A stretch of 64,000 bases of DNA from Acinetobacter rongchengensis (GTDB lineage Bacteria > Pseudomonadota > Gammaproteobacteria > Pseudomonadales > Moraxellaceae), in the NCBI RefSeq assembly GCF_003611475.1, contig NZ_RAXT01000004.1, positions 107,546-171,545 of the forward strand, written 5' to 3'. This document shows, piece after piece, positions 17,426 through 25,850 of this stretch (within the stretch, counting starts at the first letter, position 1; every line of letters starts with the position of its first letter). A program made the position numbers and the translations under genes. The notes beneath the pieces are model-generated. The model had not been told where the DNA came from and ran no database searches. It saw nothing but the letters and a program-made list of their open reading frames with translations.

Positions 17426-18187
17426 ATGAATGAAACTCAATTAATGCATTATAGTCGCCATATCTTGCTTAATGCGATTGATATCAATGGTCAGGAAAAG
17501 ATCAATCAAGCCACCGTATTGGTGATTGGTTGTGGTGGATTAGGTAGCGCATGTGCCACGATACTTGCGGGTGCAGGTGTTGGGCAACTCATTCTTTGCG
17601 ATCACGATACGATTGAACTGAGTAATTTACAACGTCAGTTTGCCTTTGAGTTAGCCGATATTGGACAAGCTAAAGTCAAAGTACTTACACACTACCTGAC
17701 ACAACGTAACCAGCAAATCTCCATCAAAGCGCTTCACAATAAAATATCGAGTGCTTTATTACAGGAATATTTACCCATCTGTGATGTTATCGTTGACTGT
17801 ACGGATAATTCAGCAACTCGTCATTTAATTAATCAATATGCTGTACGATTTCACGTGCCGCTGGTGAGTGCGTCAGTCATCCAGTTTAGTGGTCAACTGA
17901 ATGTCTTTGATAGTAGACAGACCATTTCCCCTTGTTATGCATGTTTGTTCCCGTTACAAACGGATGATCGGCGATGTATTCACAATGGTGTTTTTTCACC
18001 TTTGGTACATCTTATTGCAGCAGCGCAAGCCGCTGAAGTATTGAAACTCTTGGTGGGTTTTGGGCATTCTTCCGTCGGAAAAATGATTCAATTTGAGGGG
18101 TTAAATTTTGAGACGTATCGGTTGAATGTGAGCCAAAATCCAAATTGTTCGGTGTGTAGGGCATTTCATGCTAAAGTTGATGTTTAG
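17426..18187 (+). CDS. moeB: molybdopterin-synthase adenylyltransferase (ThiF/MoeB family)
   Basis: A 253-residue E1-like enzyme that adenylates the C-terminal glycine of MoaD before sulphur is loaded. The nucleotide-binding GCGGLGSA is at residues 36-43, with the E1 motifs DTIELSNLQRQ and VDCTDN after it. Two cysteine pairs, CYAC and CSVC, should bind zinc. ThiF of thiamine synthesis is similar, but the setting between narI and moaA makes MoeB the better call. It lies about 115 bp after narI behind a long hairpin, so expression may be partly uncoupled from narGHJI. Confidence 0.92.
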   Translation: MNETQLMHYSRHILLNAIDINGQEKINQATVLVIGCGGLGSACATILAGAGVGQLILCDHDTIELSNLQRQFAFELADIGQAKVKVLTHYLTQRNQQISIKALHNKISSALLQEYLPICDVIVDCTDNSATRHLINQYAVRFHVPLVSASVIQFSGQLNVFDSRQTISPCYACLFPLQTDDRRCIHNGVFSPLVHLIAAAQAAEVLKLLVGFGHSSVGKMIQFEGLNFETYRLNVSQNPNCSVCRAFHAKVDV

Positions 18188-18301
18188 TGCAAAATTTATC
18201 TCCCCCTTTATAACTAGACTTCTGCCCTACTTTTGATGGAAGACTATAATAAATTCATTAAGTTATAATAACTTTTGACTTTATTTCTTCATGAGTTGGC
18301 C

Positions 18302-19276
18302 ATGTTAGTAGATGCTTATGGACGTACAATAGACTATTTAAGAATTTCGATTACAGACCGCTGTGATTTACGCTGTACATATTGTATGCCGAAAGGTTTT
18401 ACCGAATTTGAAAAACCAAGTCATTGGCTAAGTTTTGATGAGATTGAACGTATTGTTCGCCAATTTGCAACGATGGGTACACGACGCTTTAGACTCACAG
18501 GTGGTGAGCCTTTACTACGAAAAAATATCGTTGAACTTGCCCGCAGATTAAAGCAAGTTGACGGTGTAGATGACTTATCGCTGAGCACCAATGCCACCCA
18601 ATTACAGCATTATGCACATGATTTACGTCAGGCAGGTTTGGATCGACTGAATATTAGTCTGGACTCGTTAACACAATATACAGTACAAAAAATCGTAGGT
18701 TTTGATGCGCAAGAAAAAATCATGGCTGGTTTGGAAGCTGCCAAAGCTGCAAACTTCAAACAGATCAAAATCAATATGGTCCCTCTTGCAGGCATTAATG
18801 AACATGAAATTGATGATATGGTCGAATTCTGTCTGAATAATGGTTTTATTTTGAGATTGATTGAATTAATGCCGATGGGCGCAACTGCCCAGCAATATGA
18901 TTATGTTAATCTACAACCCATCATCGAACGCATTCACCAAAAGTTTAATTTAAAACCTGCTGAAGGCAACTATGGCGGTGGCCCTGCACGCTATTGGGAA
19001 AGTCAGGACAGTTCATTTTTGATGGGTTATATCACCCCACGCTCCCAACACTTTTGTTCAAGTTGCAATCGTGTACGTCTTGCAGTAGACGGCACCTTGT
19101 ATATGTGTCTTGGTCAGGATCATCAATATGCACTTGCACCATTACTCAAGGCCCATGCCAGTGATGCGGAACTACAGGCAGCAATTCAACATGCCATTGA
19201 TTTAAAGCCGTTAAAGCATGAGTTTAATGAAAAACCAAAAAAAATGATTCGAATTATGTCGATAACAGGTGGTTGA
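18302..19276 (+). CDS. moaA: GTP 3',8-cyclase (molybdenum cofactor biosynthesis protein A)
   Basis: A radical SAM enzyme of 324 residues that starts cofactor synthesis by converting GTP to a cyclised intermediate. The N-terminal cluster motif is C21-x3-C25-x2-C28 (DRCDLRCTYC). The C-terminal second cluster is in CSSCNRVRLAVDGTLYMC, and the protein ends in the double glycine typical of MoaA. The start is taken as ATG 18302; an in-frame TTG lies upstream at 18275 but would add an atypical extension. It is convergent with mog. Upstream, TTGAT at 18233 and TATAAT at 18264 could belong to a promoter. Confidence 0.95.
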   Translation: MLVDAYGRTIDYLRISITDRCDLRCTYCMPKGFTEFEKPSHWLSFDEIERIVRQFATMGTRRFRLTGGEPLLRKNIVELARRLKQVDGVDDLSLSTNATQLQHYAHDLRQAGLDRLNISLDSLTQYTVQKIVGFDAQEKIMAGLEAAKAANFKQIKINMVPLAGINEHEIDDMVEFCLNNGFILRLIELMPMGATAQQYDYVNLQPIIERIHQKFNLKPAEGNYGGGPARYWESQDSSFLMGYITPRSQHFCSSCNRVRLAVDGTLYMCLGQDHQYALAPLLKAHASDAELQAAIQHAIDLKPLKHEFNEKPKKMIRIMSITGG

Positions 19277-19292
19277 TTTTAAAAATTAAACT

Positions 19293-19398
19293 GAGTTTGA
19301 TACAATACAATCAAGAGGATAATTCACTAAACTTAAAATAGCGTATTCCGATTCAAAAAACCGAATACCTTGCTTTGATTGTGTTATAGATCAAACTC
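19293..19398. repeat. multi-arm inverted repeat between convergent moaA and mog
   Basis: GAGTTTGAT (19293-19301) pairs with ATCAAACTC (19390-19398), CAATCAA (19308-19314) with TTGATTG (19375-19381), and GTATTC (19343-19348) with GAATAC (19363-19368). The arms are nested, giving a long stem with internal loops. It may terminate both convergent transcripts or be the remnant of a small mobile element. Confidence 0.5.
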
Positions 19399-19447
19399 AA
19401 ACTTAGAATAATGCTGTGTCCAGCATACTTTTTATGATAACAATCAA

Positions 19448-20017
19448 TTAAAAATTTTTAGGTCGGAAAGTTTCAGAAATATTATGATGGGTTTCTATAT
19501 ATGGTCCTCCAATTGCATCTATACATAATGGTACAGCTGAAAAAATTCCATGCACAATTGTTTTCCCATCTGCATCCTTAACCCCTGAAAGCGTTTCAGC
19601 TATAGCCTTTGGGCGACCAGGTAAATTTAAAATTAAACTATTTTTACGAATAACCCCTTCTTGCCGAGACAAAATTGCTGTTGGTACAAAGTATAAACTT
19701 ACTTGGCGCATTTGTTCACCAAATCCAGGAATGACACGATCTGCAATATTCAGAGTCGCATCGGGTGTAACATCTCGAGGAAAAGGACCTGTTCCACCAG
19801 TAGTCAAAATAAGATCACATTTTTGATTATCAACCAAATCGATTAAAACCTTTTCGATCAACGCTTGTTCATCTGGAATTAATCGTTCAACACACAAAAA
19901 AGGATTTTTCAAGGCGGATGTTAACCAGTCTTTGAGCGCTGGAATGCCTAAATCTTCATAAATACCATTAAAAGCACGATCACTCACTGAGACTAAACCT
20001 ATTTTTACAGTTTCCAT
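19448..20017 (-). CDS. mog: molybdopterin adenylyltransferase
   Basis: A 189-residue protein of the MoaB/Mog family that adenylates molybdopterin before metal insertion. The motif TTGGTGPFPRDVTPDAT at about residue 72 is the family's substrate loop. LNLPGRPKAIAETL and AVPLCIDAIGGPYIE match Mog better than the shorter MoaB. It is the last gene of the minus-strand run moaD-moaE-mobA-moeA-mog, 9 bp after moeA. Confidence 0.93.
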   Translation of the reverse strand: METVKIGLVSVSDRAFNGIYEDLGIPALKDWLTSALKNPFLCVERLIPDEQALIEKVLIDLVDNQKCDLILTTGGTGPFPRDVTPDATLNIADRVIPGFGEQMRQVSLYFVPTAILSRQEGVIRKNSLILNLPGRPKAIAETLSGVKDADGKTIVHGIFSAVPLCIDAIGGPYIETHHNISETFRPKNF

Positions 20018-20026
20018 TATTCCCTC

Positions 20027-21232
20027 CTAAGCTTCTTTTAAATAAATGACCTGAACAGATTGCCCCTCACGAACAGTTTGCTGTGCAGGCACAATAACAA
20101 GTGCATTACTCGAACCACAATGAGTCAGCATAGCGCTACTTTGTGATGAATGAATTTTTGCATGAAGTTGACCAAATTCGGTCGTTAACTGACCACATAA
20201 AAATTGTTGCCGACTTTGAGGTCGCTCTATATTAAATTGTGCAGTCGCCTGTAACCGCATAGGCAATGCTTGTTGTTTAGTGAAACCCGCCAATATTTTT
20301 AAAGCTGGTAATACAAGAATCAAATAGGTTACCCAACATGCTACAGGATTTCCAGGCAATACAAATACTTGAGTTTGTTGAATCCGCCCACAGCCAAAAG
20401 GTTTACCGGGTTTAATGGCTAATTTCCACTGTTGGATGGAACCTAAACATTGCAAAGCAGCAATACTGTAGTCTTTATCTCCAACAGATGCTCCGCCTGA
20501 AATCAAGACCACATCATTTTGATTTGCACCTTGCGCTAAAGATTGTTGAATAATGTCTTGTTGATCGGGTAACAAGCCACCATCACTCACTTCAATAAAT
20601 TGATTTTGGTTGAGTAAAGCCATCAGCAACGGTCGGTTAGAATCATAAATTTGATTTTCTTGTAATTTTTGACCCAATGCTTGTAATTCATTACCGCTCG
20701 AAAATACACAAACTTTCAATTTTTGATAGCATGCAAATTCGGTATACCCTTGACTTGCAGCAATAGCGATGTGTGTTGCATTTAATACTTGCTGAGCAGC
20801 AATCAAGACCGTACCTTGCTGATATTCTTCTGCTCGTAACCGAATATGTTGTTGCATCTTAATGGGGTTAATGCAACTGACAAAGTCATCAATTACACTC
20901 ACCTCTTCTTGGGGAAGGACTGCTTCAGTACCTTTCGGAACAGCTGCCCCCGTAAAAATCCTAACAGCTTGGCCGGGACGTAAAACCAAATTTTGAGTGG
21001 AATCTCCCGTTGCAATATATGCAACCAATTGCCATCTAGGTTCACTTAACCCACAAATCGCATATCCATCCATGGCACTATGATCAAATGCAGGAGAGTC
21101 TTGTGTTGCAACAACATTACTTGCCAATACTCGCCCTTGAGCCTGCAGCAAAGGCACCGCTTCAACTTGTTTGGTGACCAAGAGTTGATGAATTAAGTCT
21201 GCAAGTGCTTGATCATAAGAAATTAAACTCAT
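20027..21232 (-). CDS. moeA: molybdopterin molybdenumtransferase
   Basis: A 401-residue enzyme that inserts molybdate into adenylated molybdopterin. Conserved blocks are SPAFDHSAMDGYAI, the gephyrin-like GAAVPKGTEAVLPQEE, VLISGGASVGDKDY and KPGKPFG followed by VLPGNPVACWVTY. The length is normal. It lies between mobA and mog with gaps of about 10 bp on each side, so these genes are clearly co-transcribed. Confidence 0.96.
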   Translation of the reverse strand: MSLISYDQALADLIHQLLVTKQVEAVPLLQAQGRVLASNVVATQDSPAFDHSAMDGYAICGLSEPRWQLVAYIATGDSTQNLVLRPGQAVRIFTGAAVPKGTEAVLPQEEVSVIDDFVSCINPIKMQQHIRLRAEEYQQGTVLIAAQQVLNATHIAIAASQGYTEFACYQKLKVCVFSSGNELQALGQKLQENQIYDSNRPLLMALLNQNQFIEVSDGGLLPDQQDIIQQSLAQGANQNDVVLISGGASVGDKDYSIAALQCLGSIQQWKLAIKPGKPFGCGRIQQTQVFVLPGNPVACWVTYLILVLPALKILAGFTKQQALPMRLQATAQFNIERPQSRQQFLCGQLTTEFGQLHAKIHSSQSSAMLTHCGSSNALVIVPAQQTVREGQSVQVIYLKEA

Positions 21233-21243
21233 ATTGATCGTTC

Positions 21244-21825
21244 CTAGGCTAAGTAACGCTGCAATGTTTGAAAATCATTTATATTTATAAATTGCGCATC
21301 ATCTTCAAAATCAATAGCAACAGCCTGCATATGATGTAACCATTGTCGAATACTATGTTTTGACTGAGTGAGCAAATATTGTTTGAGTTCACCTAAATCC
21401 TGTCGTTTAAATTGAAAAATTACAGGATAAATTTGATTTTCTGACTTTGCATAAACCGCTTTCGTATATTGAAGATTCAATTGTTGAGAAAGTTTTGCAA
21501 TGACCTGTTCACTGATAAATGGAGAGTCACAAGGAAGCACTTGTATCGTATCTATGCTCAATGGAAACTGACTGACACTACTGTACACGCCACCCAAAGG
21601 CCCTAGCCCTAACCACGGCGCATAATCCGACCAGACATCCAATCCTTTTTGCTGATAGTGTTGTATATCTTGATTGGCACTGATTGCGACATATTCACAT
21701 TGTTTTTTTAGAACTTGAATAGCAGGATCAATTAAATATTGTCCGCCAAAAGGCATTAAGCCTTTATTTTTATACCCCATGCGGCTGCCTAAACCACCTG
21801 CCAAAACTAAACCGCCTAAACTCAT
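21244..21825 (-). CDS. mobA: molybdenum cofactor guanylyltransferase
   Basis: A 193-residue nucleotidyltransferase that joins GMP to molybdenum cofactor, forming the bis-MGD used by NarG. The GTP-binding N-terminus GLVLAGGLGSRMGYKNKGL and the VLPCDSPF motif near residue 95 identify it. The start is taken as ATG 21825, which overlaps the moaE stop as ATGA. An upstream in-frame ATG at 21840 lies inside moaE and is less likely. No mobB is seen in the window. Confidence 0.93.
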   Translation of the reverse strand: MSLGGLVLAGGLGSRMGYKNKGLMPFGGQYLIDPAIQVLKKQCEYVAISANQDIQHYQQKGLDVWSDYAPWLGLGPLGGVYSSVSQFPLSIDTIQVLPCDSPFISEQVIAKLSQQLNLQYTKAVYAKSENQIYPVIFQFKRQDLGELKQYLLTQSKHSIRQWLHHMQAVAIDFEDDAQFININDFQTLQRYLA

Positions 21826-22289
21826 AATGACATACTCCATTTTTTGATTTTATTTTGATCACTTTTTTTAGCAACAACCCAGTGAGATTCTCCATTTTCA
21901 AAATGCTCTTGCTTCCAAAAAGGTGCAGATGTCTTTAAATAATCCATAATAAATTCATTTGCTTGATAAGCATCTATACGATGTTTAGATTGCGTCATGA
22001 CCCAAACAATCGGCTCACCAACGACAACTTTACCAACACGATGTGCAACAACGATTGCATTCAACACCCATCGTTGTCGTGCTTTTTCAACGATACTTTT
22101 AATTTCATTTTCAGTGATTTGCGAATAATGCTCGATATATAAATGAGTAATCGGTTCGACATAATCATGCTGACGGGCAAATCCAGTAAAAGTCACTTGT
22201 GCACCTTGATCATGATTAAAGTGCATTGCAAGGTCTGCATATTCATTGATATTGAGTACTTCAGGTTCAATCTGGACAATGATACTCAT
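21822..22289 (-). CDS. moaE: molybdopterin synthase catalytic subunit
   Basis: A 155-residue large subunit of MPT synthase, which puts the dithiolene sulphurs on precursor Z. Family motifs are AQVTFTGFAR, LYIEHYS, VVAHRVGKVVVGE, the active-site region QSKHRIDAYQANEFIMDYLK and PFWKQEHFENGESHWV. GGAGGG at 22296-22301, inside the end of moaD, sits 6 bases before ATG 22289, so this start is preferred over the TTG just before it. moaD ends immediately upstream. Confidence 0.95.
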   Translation of the reverse strand: MSIIVQIEPEVLNINEYADLAMHFNHDQGAQVTFTGFARQHDYVEPITHLYIEHYSQITENEIKSIVEKARQRWVLNAIVVAHRVGKVVVGEPIVWVMTQSKHRIDAYQANEFIMDYLKTSAPFWKQEHFENGESHWVVAKKSDQNKIKKWSMSL

Positions 22290-22292
22290 CAA

Positions 22293-22544
22293 CTACCCTC
22301 CAGTCACAGGAGGTAAAATAGCCACTTCAGCCTCATCAGGGATATTTGTAACTTGATGACAAATCTGCTTTTGAACAACAAATTTAAATATTTTATCTTC
22401 AGCCAAAGCAGCTTCCCAACGTGAATTACGTGACCGAAGTAATTGAAGCAGCGAGTCTGTAGTCCCGCCATTATCCCAAGGTAATGATTCAGTTCGGGTT
22501 CCTAGTTCTGTCGCCAAAGGTCCAAAATATTGAATATAAATCAT
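22293..22544 (-). CDS. moaD: molybdopterin synthase sulphur carrier subunit
   Basis: An 83-residue ubiquitin-like protein ending in ILPPVTGG. The terminal Gly-Gly is adenylated by MoeB and then carries the thiocarboxylate sulphur. It is first in the minus-strand run and divergent from moaC, with 133 bp between them that must hold both promoters. The end of its coding sequence doubles as the moaE ribosome binding site. Confidence 0.93.
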   Translation of the reverse strand: MIYIQYFGPLATELGTRTESLPWDNGGTTDSLLQLLRSRNSRWEAALAEDKIFKFVVQKQICHQVTNIPDEAEVAILPPVTGG

Positions 22545-22677
22545 GTCTGTAACCTTCCAATCGTGTTGCTCTCCTTTCTAGCTTAGACTGCGGTTTTCTA
22601 ATCAACAATAATCACTTTGACCGATATTCACCCTCAACTTTCGTGTAGTAACATCAATTAAAGCTGGGAGAATTATC
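22545..22677. promoter_or_regulatory. divergent promoter region between moaD and moaC
   Basis: A 133-bp spacer between divergent cofactor operons. A GGGAG ribosome binding site for moaC lies at 22668-22672. TTGACC at 22617-22622 could be a -35 element for moaC, but no good -10 is found at standard spacing. No structure resembling the Moco riboswitch could be recognised by eye. Confidence 0.35.
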
Positions 22678-23172
22678 ATGTCTCAAAATCAACTCACACA
22701 TTTTGATCAAGCTGGTCAAGCCCACATGGTTGATATCAGTGACAAAGCTATCAATAAGCGTATTGCTGTTGCTACAGGTACAATTTTTATTTCGGAACAA
22801 GCTTTAGCTTGCGTTTTACAAGGCAATAATAAAAAAGGAGATGTGCTTGGAATTGCGCGAGTTTCAGCAATTTTAGCAAGTAAGCAAACAGCTTTACTCA
22901 TCCCCTTATGTCACCCTCTTGCTTTAACCCATGTCGCTGTGGATATCGATGTCGATGAAAACAGATCTGCCATTCATATGACTGTCAAAACTGAAACATG
23001 TGGGCAAACAGGTGTGGAAATGGAAGCGTTATGTGCAGTCAATGTTGGCTTACTTTGCATATATGATATGCTTAAAGCAGTTGATAAAAATATGAAAATT
23101 ACCGATGTCCAATTGCTAGAAAAACAAGGCGGTCGCTCTGGTCATCTATACAATCATTCAATAAGAAAATGA
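22678..23172 (+). CDS. moaC: cyclic pyranopterin monophosphate synthase
   Basis: A 164-residue enzyme that turns the MoaA product into cPMP. Family motifs are [16 protein letters not shown] at the N-terminus, [17 protein letters not shown], the conserved [20 protein letters not shown] and [12 protein letters not shown] at the C-terminus. The length is normal. Its TGA overlaps the ATG of narX (ATGA), tying cofactor synthesis and nitrate sensing into one transcript. Confidence 0.97.
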   Translation: MSQNQLTHFDQAGQAHMVDISDKAINKRIAVATGTIFISEQALACVLQGNNKKGDVLGIARVSAILASKQTALLIPLCHPLALTHVAVDIDVDENRSAIHMTVKTETCGQTGVEMEALCAVNVGLLCIYDMLKAVDKNMKITDVQLLEKQGGRSGHLYNHSIRK

Positions 23173-25070
23173 GCATGTTAAAAAAATACTTCAACAGCAT
23201 TTCCAACAAACTCAAATTTGCAATTATTATTTGGTTAGTTGGTGCCTTATTCTTTGTCGGATTAACGTTAAATATCATATGGAAGTTAGAAGACAGAGGT
23301 ATTGCGATCAATGAAGCGGGGAGTTTGCGAAAACAAGCCTATTACATGGTCGCTATGGTTCAGGCGAAGCAGACGACAAAACTTCCTCAAGAAATCCAAC
23401 TTTTTGAAAATAAACTCAAACACTTATCATTGCTAGAAACACAAACCTATTGGTTTCACTCAAACGACCAATATTTATTTCAGTTAAATCAAGTTAAAGA
23501 TGAGTTTTCAAAATATAAAATAAAAATCTTACAGGCAGAATCTAATTTAAATACCCAACCCAATTTAGTCGCAGATACTATATTATTTATTCAACACATC
23601 GATAATTTAGTGAAAAGTATTGAGAAACAAAATACTTTAAATATAAAGATCATGCGTATCGCCCAAATTTTATTAATGCTCATGGCGATCATATCGGCAT
23701 TTCTTTCCTTATTTTTACTTAATCGTTTAGTCATACAACCTTTATCCCTACTCAGCATAGGCTTTGAAAAAATAAAAAAGGGGGAACTGGACACGCGATT
23801 GAATATACAAACCAATGATGAATTTCACCAAGTTTCCAATGGTTTTAATCAAATGGTGACGAGCCTGCAGGACTTGTATCAACACTTAGAAGATAAAGTA
23901 ACGCAAAAAACCATCGATCTAAAATCAAGCAATGACAAACTGACGACCTTGTATGAAATGACGGATTTTTTACATAAAAATCCATATAACGAACAAACAC
24001 TCAACTTATTTCTAGAAAAAATTACGACTCTAGCCCATGCTAAGACCAGTAGTATTCGGCTATTAAATCAACAAGGTTCACAAATGTGGACCATACAAAG
24101 TATAAATATTCCTGATATTTTGCTACAAAACCCAGCTTGTGCAGAAACAACAGCCTGCTTATGTGGTCAGGCACTCAATCAAGCAGATCTTAAAATTAAT
24201 CTTTTACAACAAGATCATCAAAAATATGTATGTAAAAAATTGGGAATGGATCATTTAATGGTATATCACATTCGATTACGCGAACAGACTTTGGGATTAT
24301 TGACCCTATATTTTGAAAAGCCTTCGACTCAAACGGATAGTAATAGCTCATTAATCCAATTGCTATGTAACCAGCTAGCTACGGCTATTGAAAATAACAG
24401 ACTTATTTTAAAAGAAAAACAATATGCTGTTCTAGAAGAACGCAATATTATGGCCCAAGGTTTACATGACAGTATTGCGCAGTCACTCTCATTTATGAAT
24501 ATACAACATCAAATGTTAAATCAAGCATGGAAAAAACAACAATATGATAAAGTTGAACAACATTTAAACTTTTTACAGACTGGATTACAGCAATGTTATG
24601 AAGATATTCGGGAATTACTCAATAATTTCCGTTTCAAACTCGCTCAGGAGTCTTTTCAAGATATTCTTTTCTCAGTCATCGAGCGCTTTAAAAATCAAAC
24701 ACAAATACAGGTCAATTTTACCTATCAATCTTCTGGCGTTGATTTAACACCACAACAACAATTACAGTTGATTTTTATTTTGCAAGAAGCACTTTCAAAT
24801 ATCCGTAAGCATGCTTCAGCGAGTTTAGTTACAGTTCACTTTAACAATGACCAAGAAATATTTTTAAAAATTCAGGACAATGGAATTGGATTTGACACTA
24901 CATTGAGTAAAGAGTACCAAGGACATCATATTGGTTTATCCATAATGCAAGAACGAATTCATCAGATTGGTGGACAGTTAAAAATAAATTCTATTTTAAA
25001 CCAAGGCACATGCATTGAAGCCACAATAAATCATAATAATCAGTTAGAGGAAAATCATGCCCATTATTAA
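23169..25070 (+). CDS. narX: nitrate/nitrite sensor histidine kinase, NarX type
   Basis: A 633-residue membrane kinase. TM1 lies at about residues 17-38, followed by the periplasmic P-box [14 protein letters not shown] (about 47-60), the nitrate-binding motif of NarX/NarQ. TM2 (about 160-185) is followed by a HAMP domain and a GAF-like domain with C324, C330, C332 and C355. The HisKA_3 phosphoacceptor is H433 in [12 protein letters not shown], and the ATPase domain ([26 protein letters not shown]) ends the protein. It overlaps narL by 14 bp. The GAF cysteines may make it sensitive to redox or metals; this is unproven. Confidence 0.95.
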   Translation: MSMLKKYFNSISNKLKFAIIIWLVGALFFVGLTLNIIWKLEDRGIAINEAGSLRKQAYYMVAMVQAKQTTKLPQEIQLFENKLKHLSLLETQTYWFHSNDQYLFQLNQVKDEFSKYKIKILQAESNLNTQPNLVADTILFIQHIDNLVKSIEKQNTLNIKIMRIAQILLMLMAIISAFLSLFLLNRLVIQPLSLLSIGFEKIKKGELDTRLNIQTNDEFHQVSNGFNQMVTSLQDLYQHLEDKVTQKTIDLKSSNDKLTTLYEMTDFLHKNPYNEQTLNLFLEKITTLAHAKTSSIRLLNQQGSQMWTIQSINIPDILLQNPACAETTACLCGQALNQADLKINLLQQDHQKYVCKKLGMDHLMVYHIRLREQTLGLLTLYFEKPSTQTDSNSSLIQLLCNQLATAIENNRLILKEKQYAVLEERNIMAQGLHDSIAQSLSFMNIQHQMLNQAWKKQQYDKVEQHLNFLQTGLQQCYEDIRELLNNFRFKLAQESFQDILFSVIERFKNQTQIQVNFTYQSSGVDLTPQQQLQLIFILQEALSNIRKHASASLVTVHFNNDQEIFLKIQDNGIGFDTTLSKEYQGHHIGLSIMQERIHQIGGQLKINSILNQGTCIEATINHNNQLEENHAHY

Positions 25071-25710
25071 TATCTTATTGATCGATGATCATACTTTATT
25101 CCGAACAGGTTTACGTTTTTTACTAGAACAAGAAGAAAATTTTAATGTCATTGGTGAAGCGACTGATGGATTAAGTGGTATTAAACTCGCTGAACAATTA
25201 CATCCTGATATTGTTTTATTAGATTTAGACATGCCAATCATGAATGGATTGGAGGCTCTACCTCAATTACTCAATAGCTATCCAGATTTGGTTATTTTAA
25301 TTCTCACTGTTTCAGAAGATGCAGTCGATTTAACTGAATGTATGCGTTTAGGTGCGCGTGGTTATTTACTTAAAAATATTGAAACCCGATTTTTAATTGA
25401 TGGAATTTATAAAGCAATCGATGGTGACAATGTACTTTCACCAGAAATGACGACAAAATTGATTTCTCAACTGTGCAATCCAATCATTGTCAAAGAAGAA
25501 ACTGCATTGGCTTTTTTAACACAACGTGAAAAAGAAACCTTACACTGGCTCGCAAAAGGTGCCAGTAATAAAATTATTGCTCGGTCTATGAATGTTGCAG
25601 AATCTACAGTCAAAGTTCACGTACAAAATGTATTACGTAAACTGGAGCTTAATAGCCGTGTTCAAGCTGCTGTATTTGCTGTAGAACACGGCTTAGATAA
25701 AAATTTATAA
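25057..25710 (+). CDS. narL: nitrate/nitrite response regulator, NarL type
   Basis: A 217-residue LuxR/FixJ-type regulator. The receiver domain has IDDHTLFRTGLR and the phosphoacceptor D56 in IVLLDLDMPIMNG. The HTH part has TQREKETLHWLAKGASNKII and a recognition helix in AESTVKVHVQNVLRKL. As NarX's partner it should control narK and narG, though the TACYYMT heptamers known from E. coli are not obvious upstream of them. It is the last gene of the island; a terminator follows. Confidence 0.94.
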   Translation: MPIINILLIDDHTLFRTGLRFLLEQEENFNVIGEATDGLSGIKLAEQLHPDIVLLDLDMPIMNGLEALPQLLNSYPDLVILILTVSEDAVDLTECMRLGARGYLLKNIETRFLIDGIYKAIDGDNVLSPEMTTKLISQLCNPIIVKEETALAFLTQREKETLHWLAKGASNKIIARSMNVAESTVKVHVQNVLRKLELNSRVQAAVFAVEHGLDKNL

Positions 25711-25803
25711 GCAAACTCAACGTTGCTTCATAAAGATTTCGAATCTACCTGCTCAACTTTTACAATCAAATTCGAAATAACAGATATTCCAACTTGGATG
25801 AGA

Positions 25804-25832
25804 TGCCAGAACCCTAAAATTCTGGCATTTTT
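25804..25832 (+). terminator. rho-independent terminator after narL
   Basis: TGCCAGAA (25804-25811) pairs with TTCTGGCA (25820-25827), followed by a T-run. It marks the right end of the nitrate island. Confidence 0.88.
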
Positions 25833-25850
25833 ATGCTCACTGCTTATTGT

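Noticed and set aside
18188..18301. Moco riboswitch upstream of moaA
   Set aside because: The 114-bp spacer is AT-rich and too short, and no arrangement of helices like the known Moco RNA could be recognised. The moaD-moaC spacer likewise showed none. A covariance-model search would decide.
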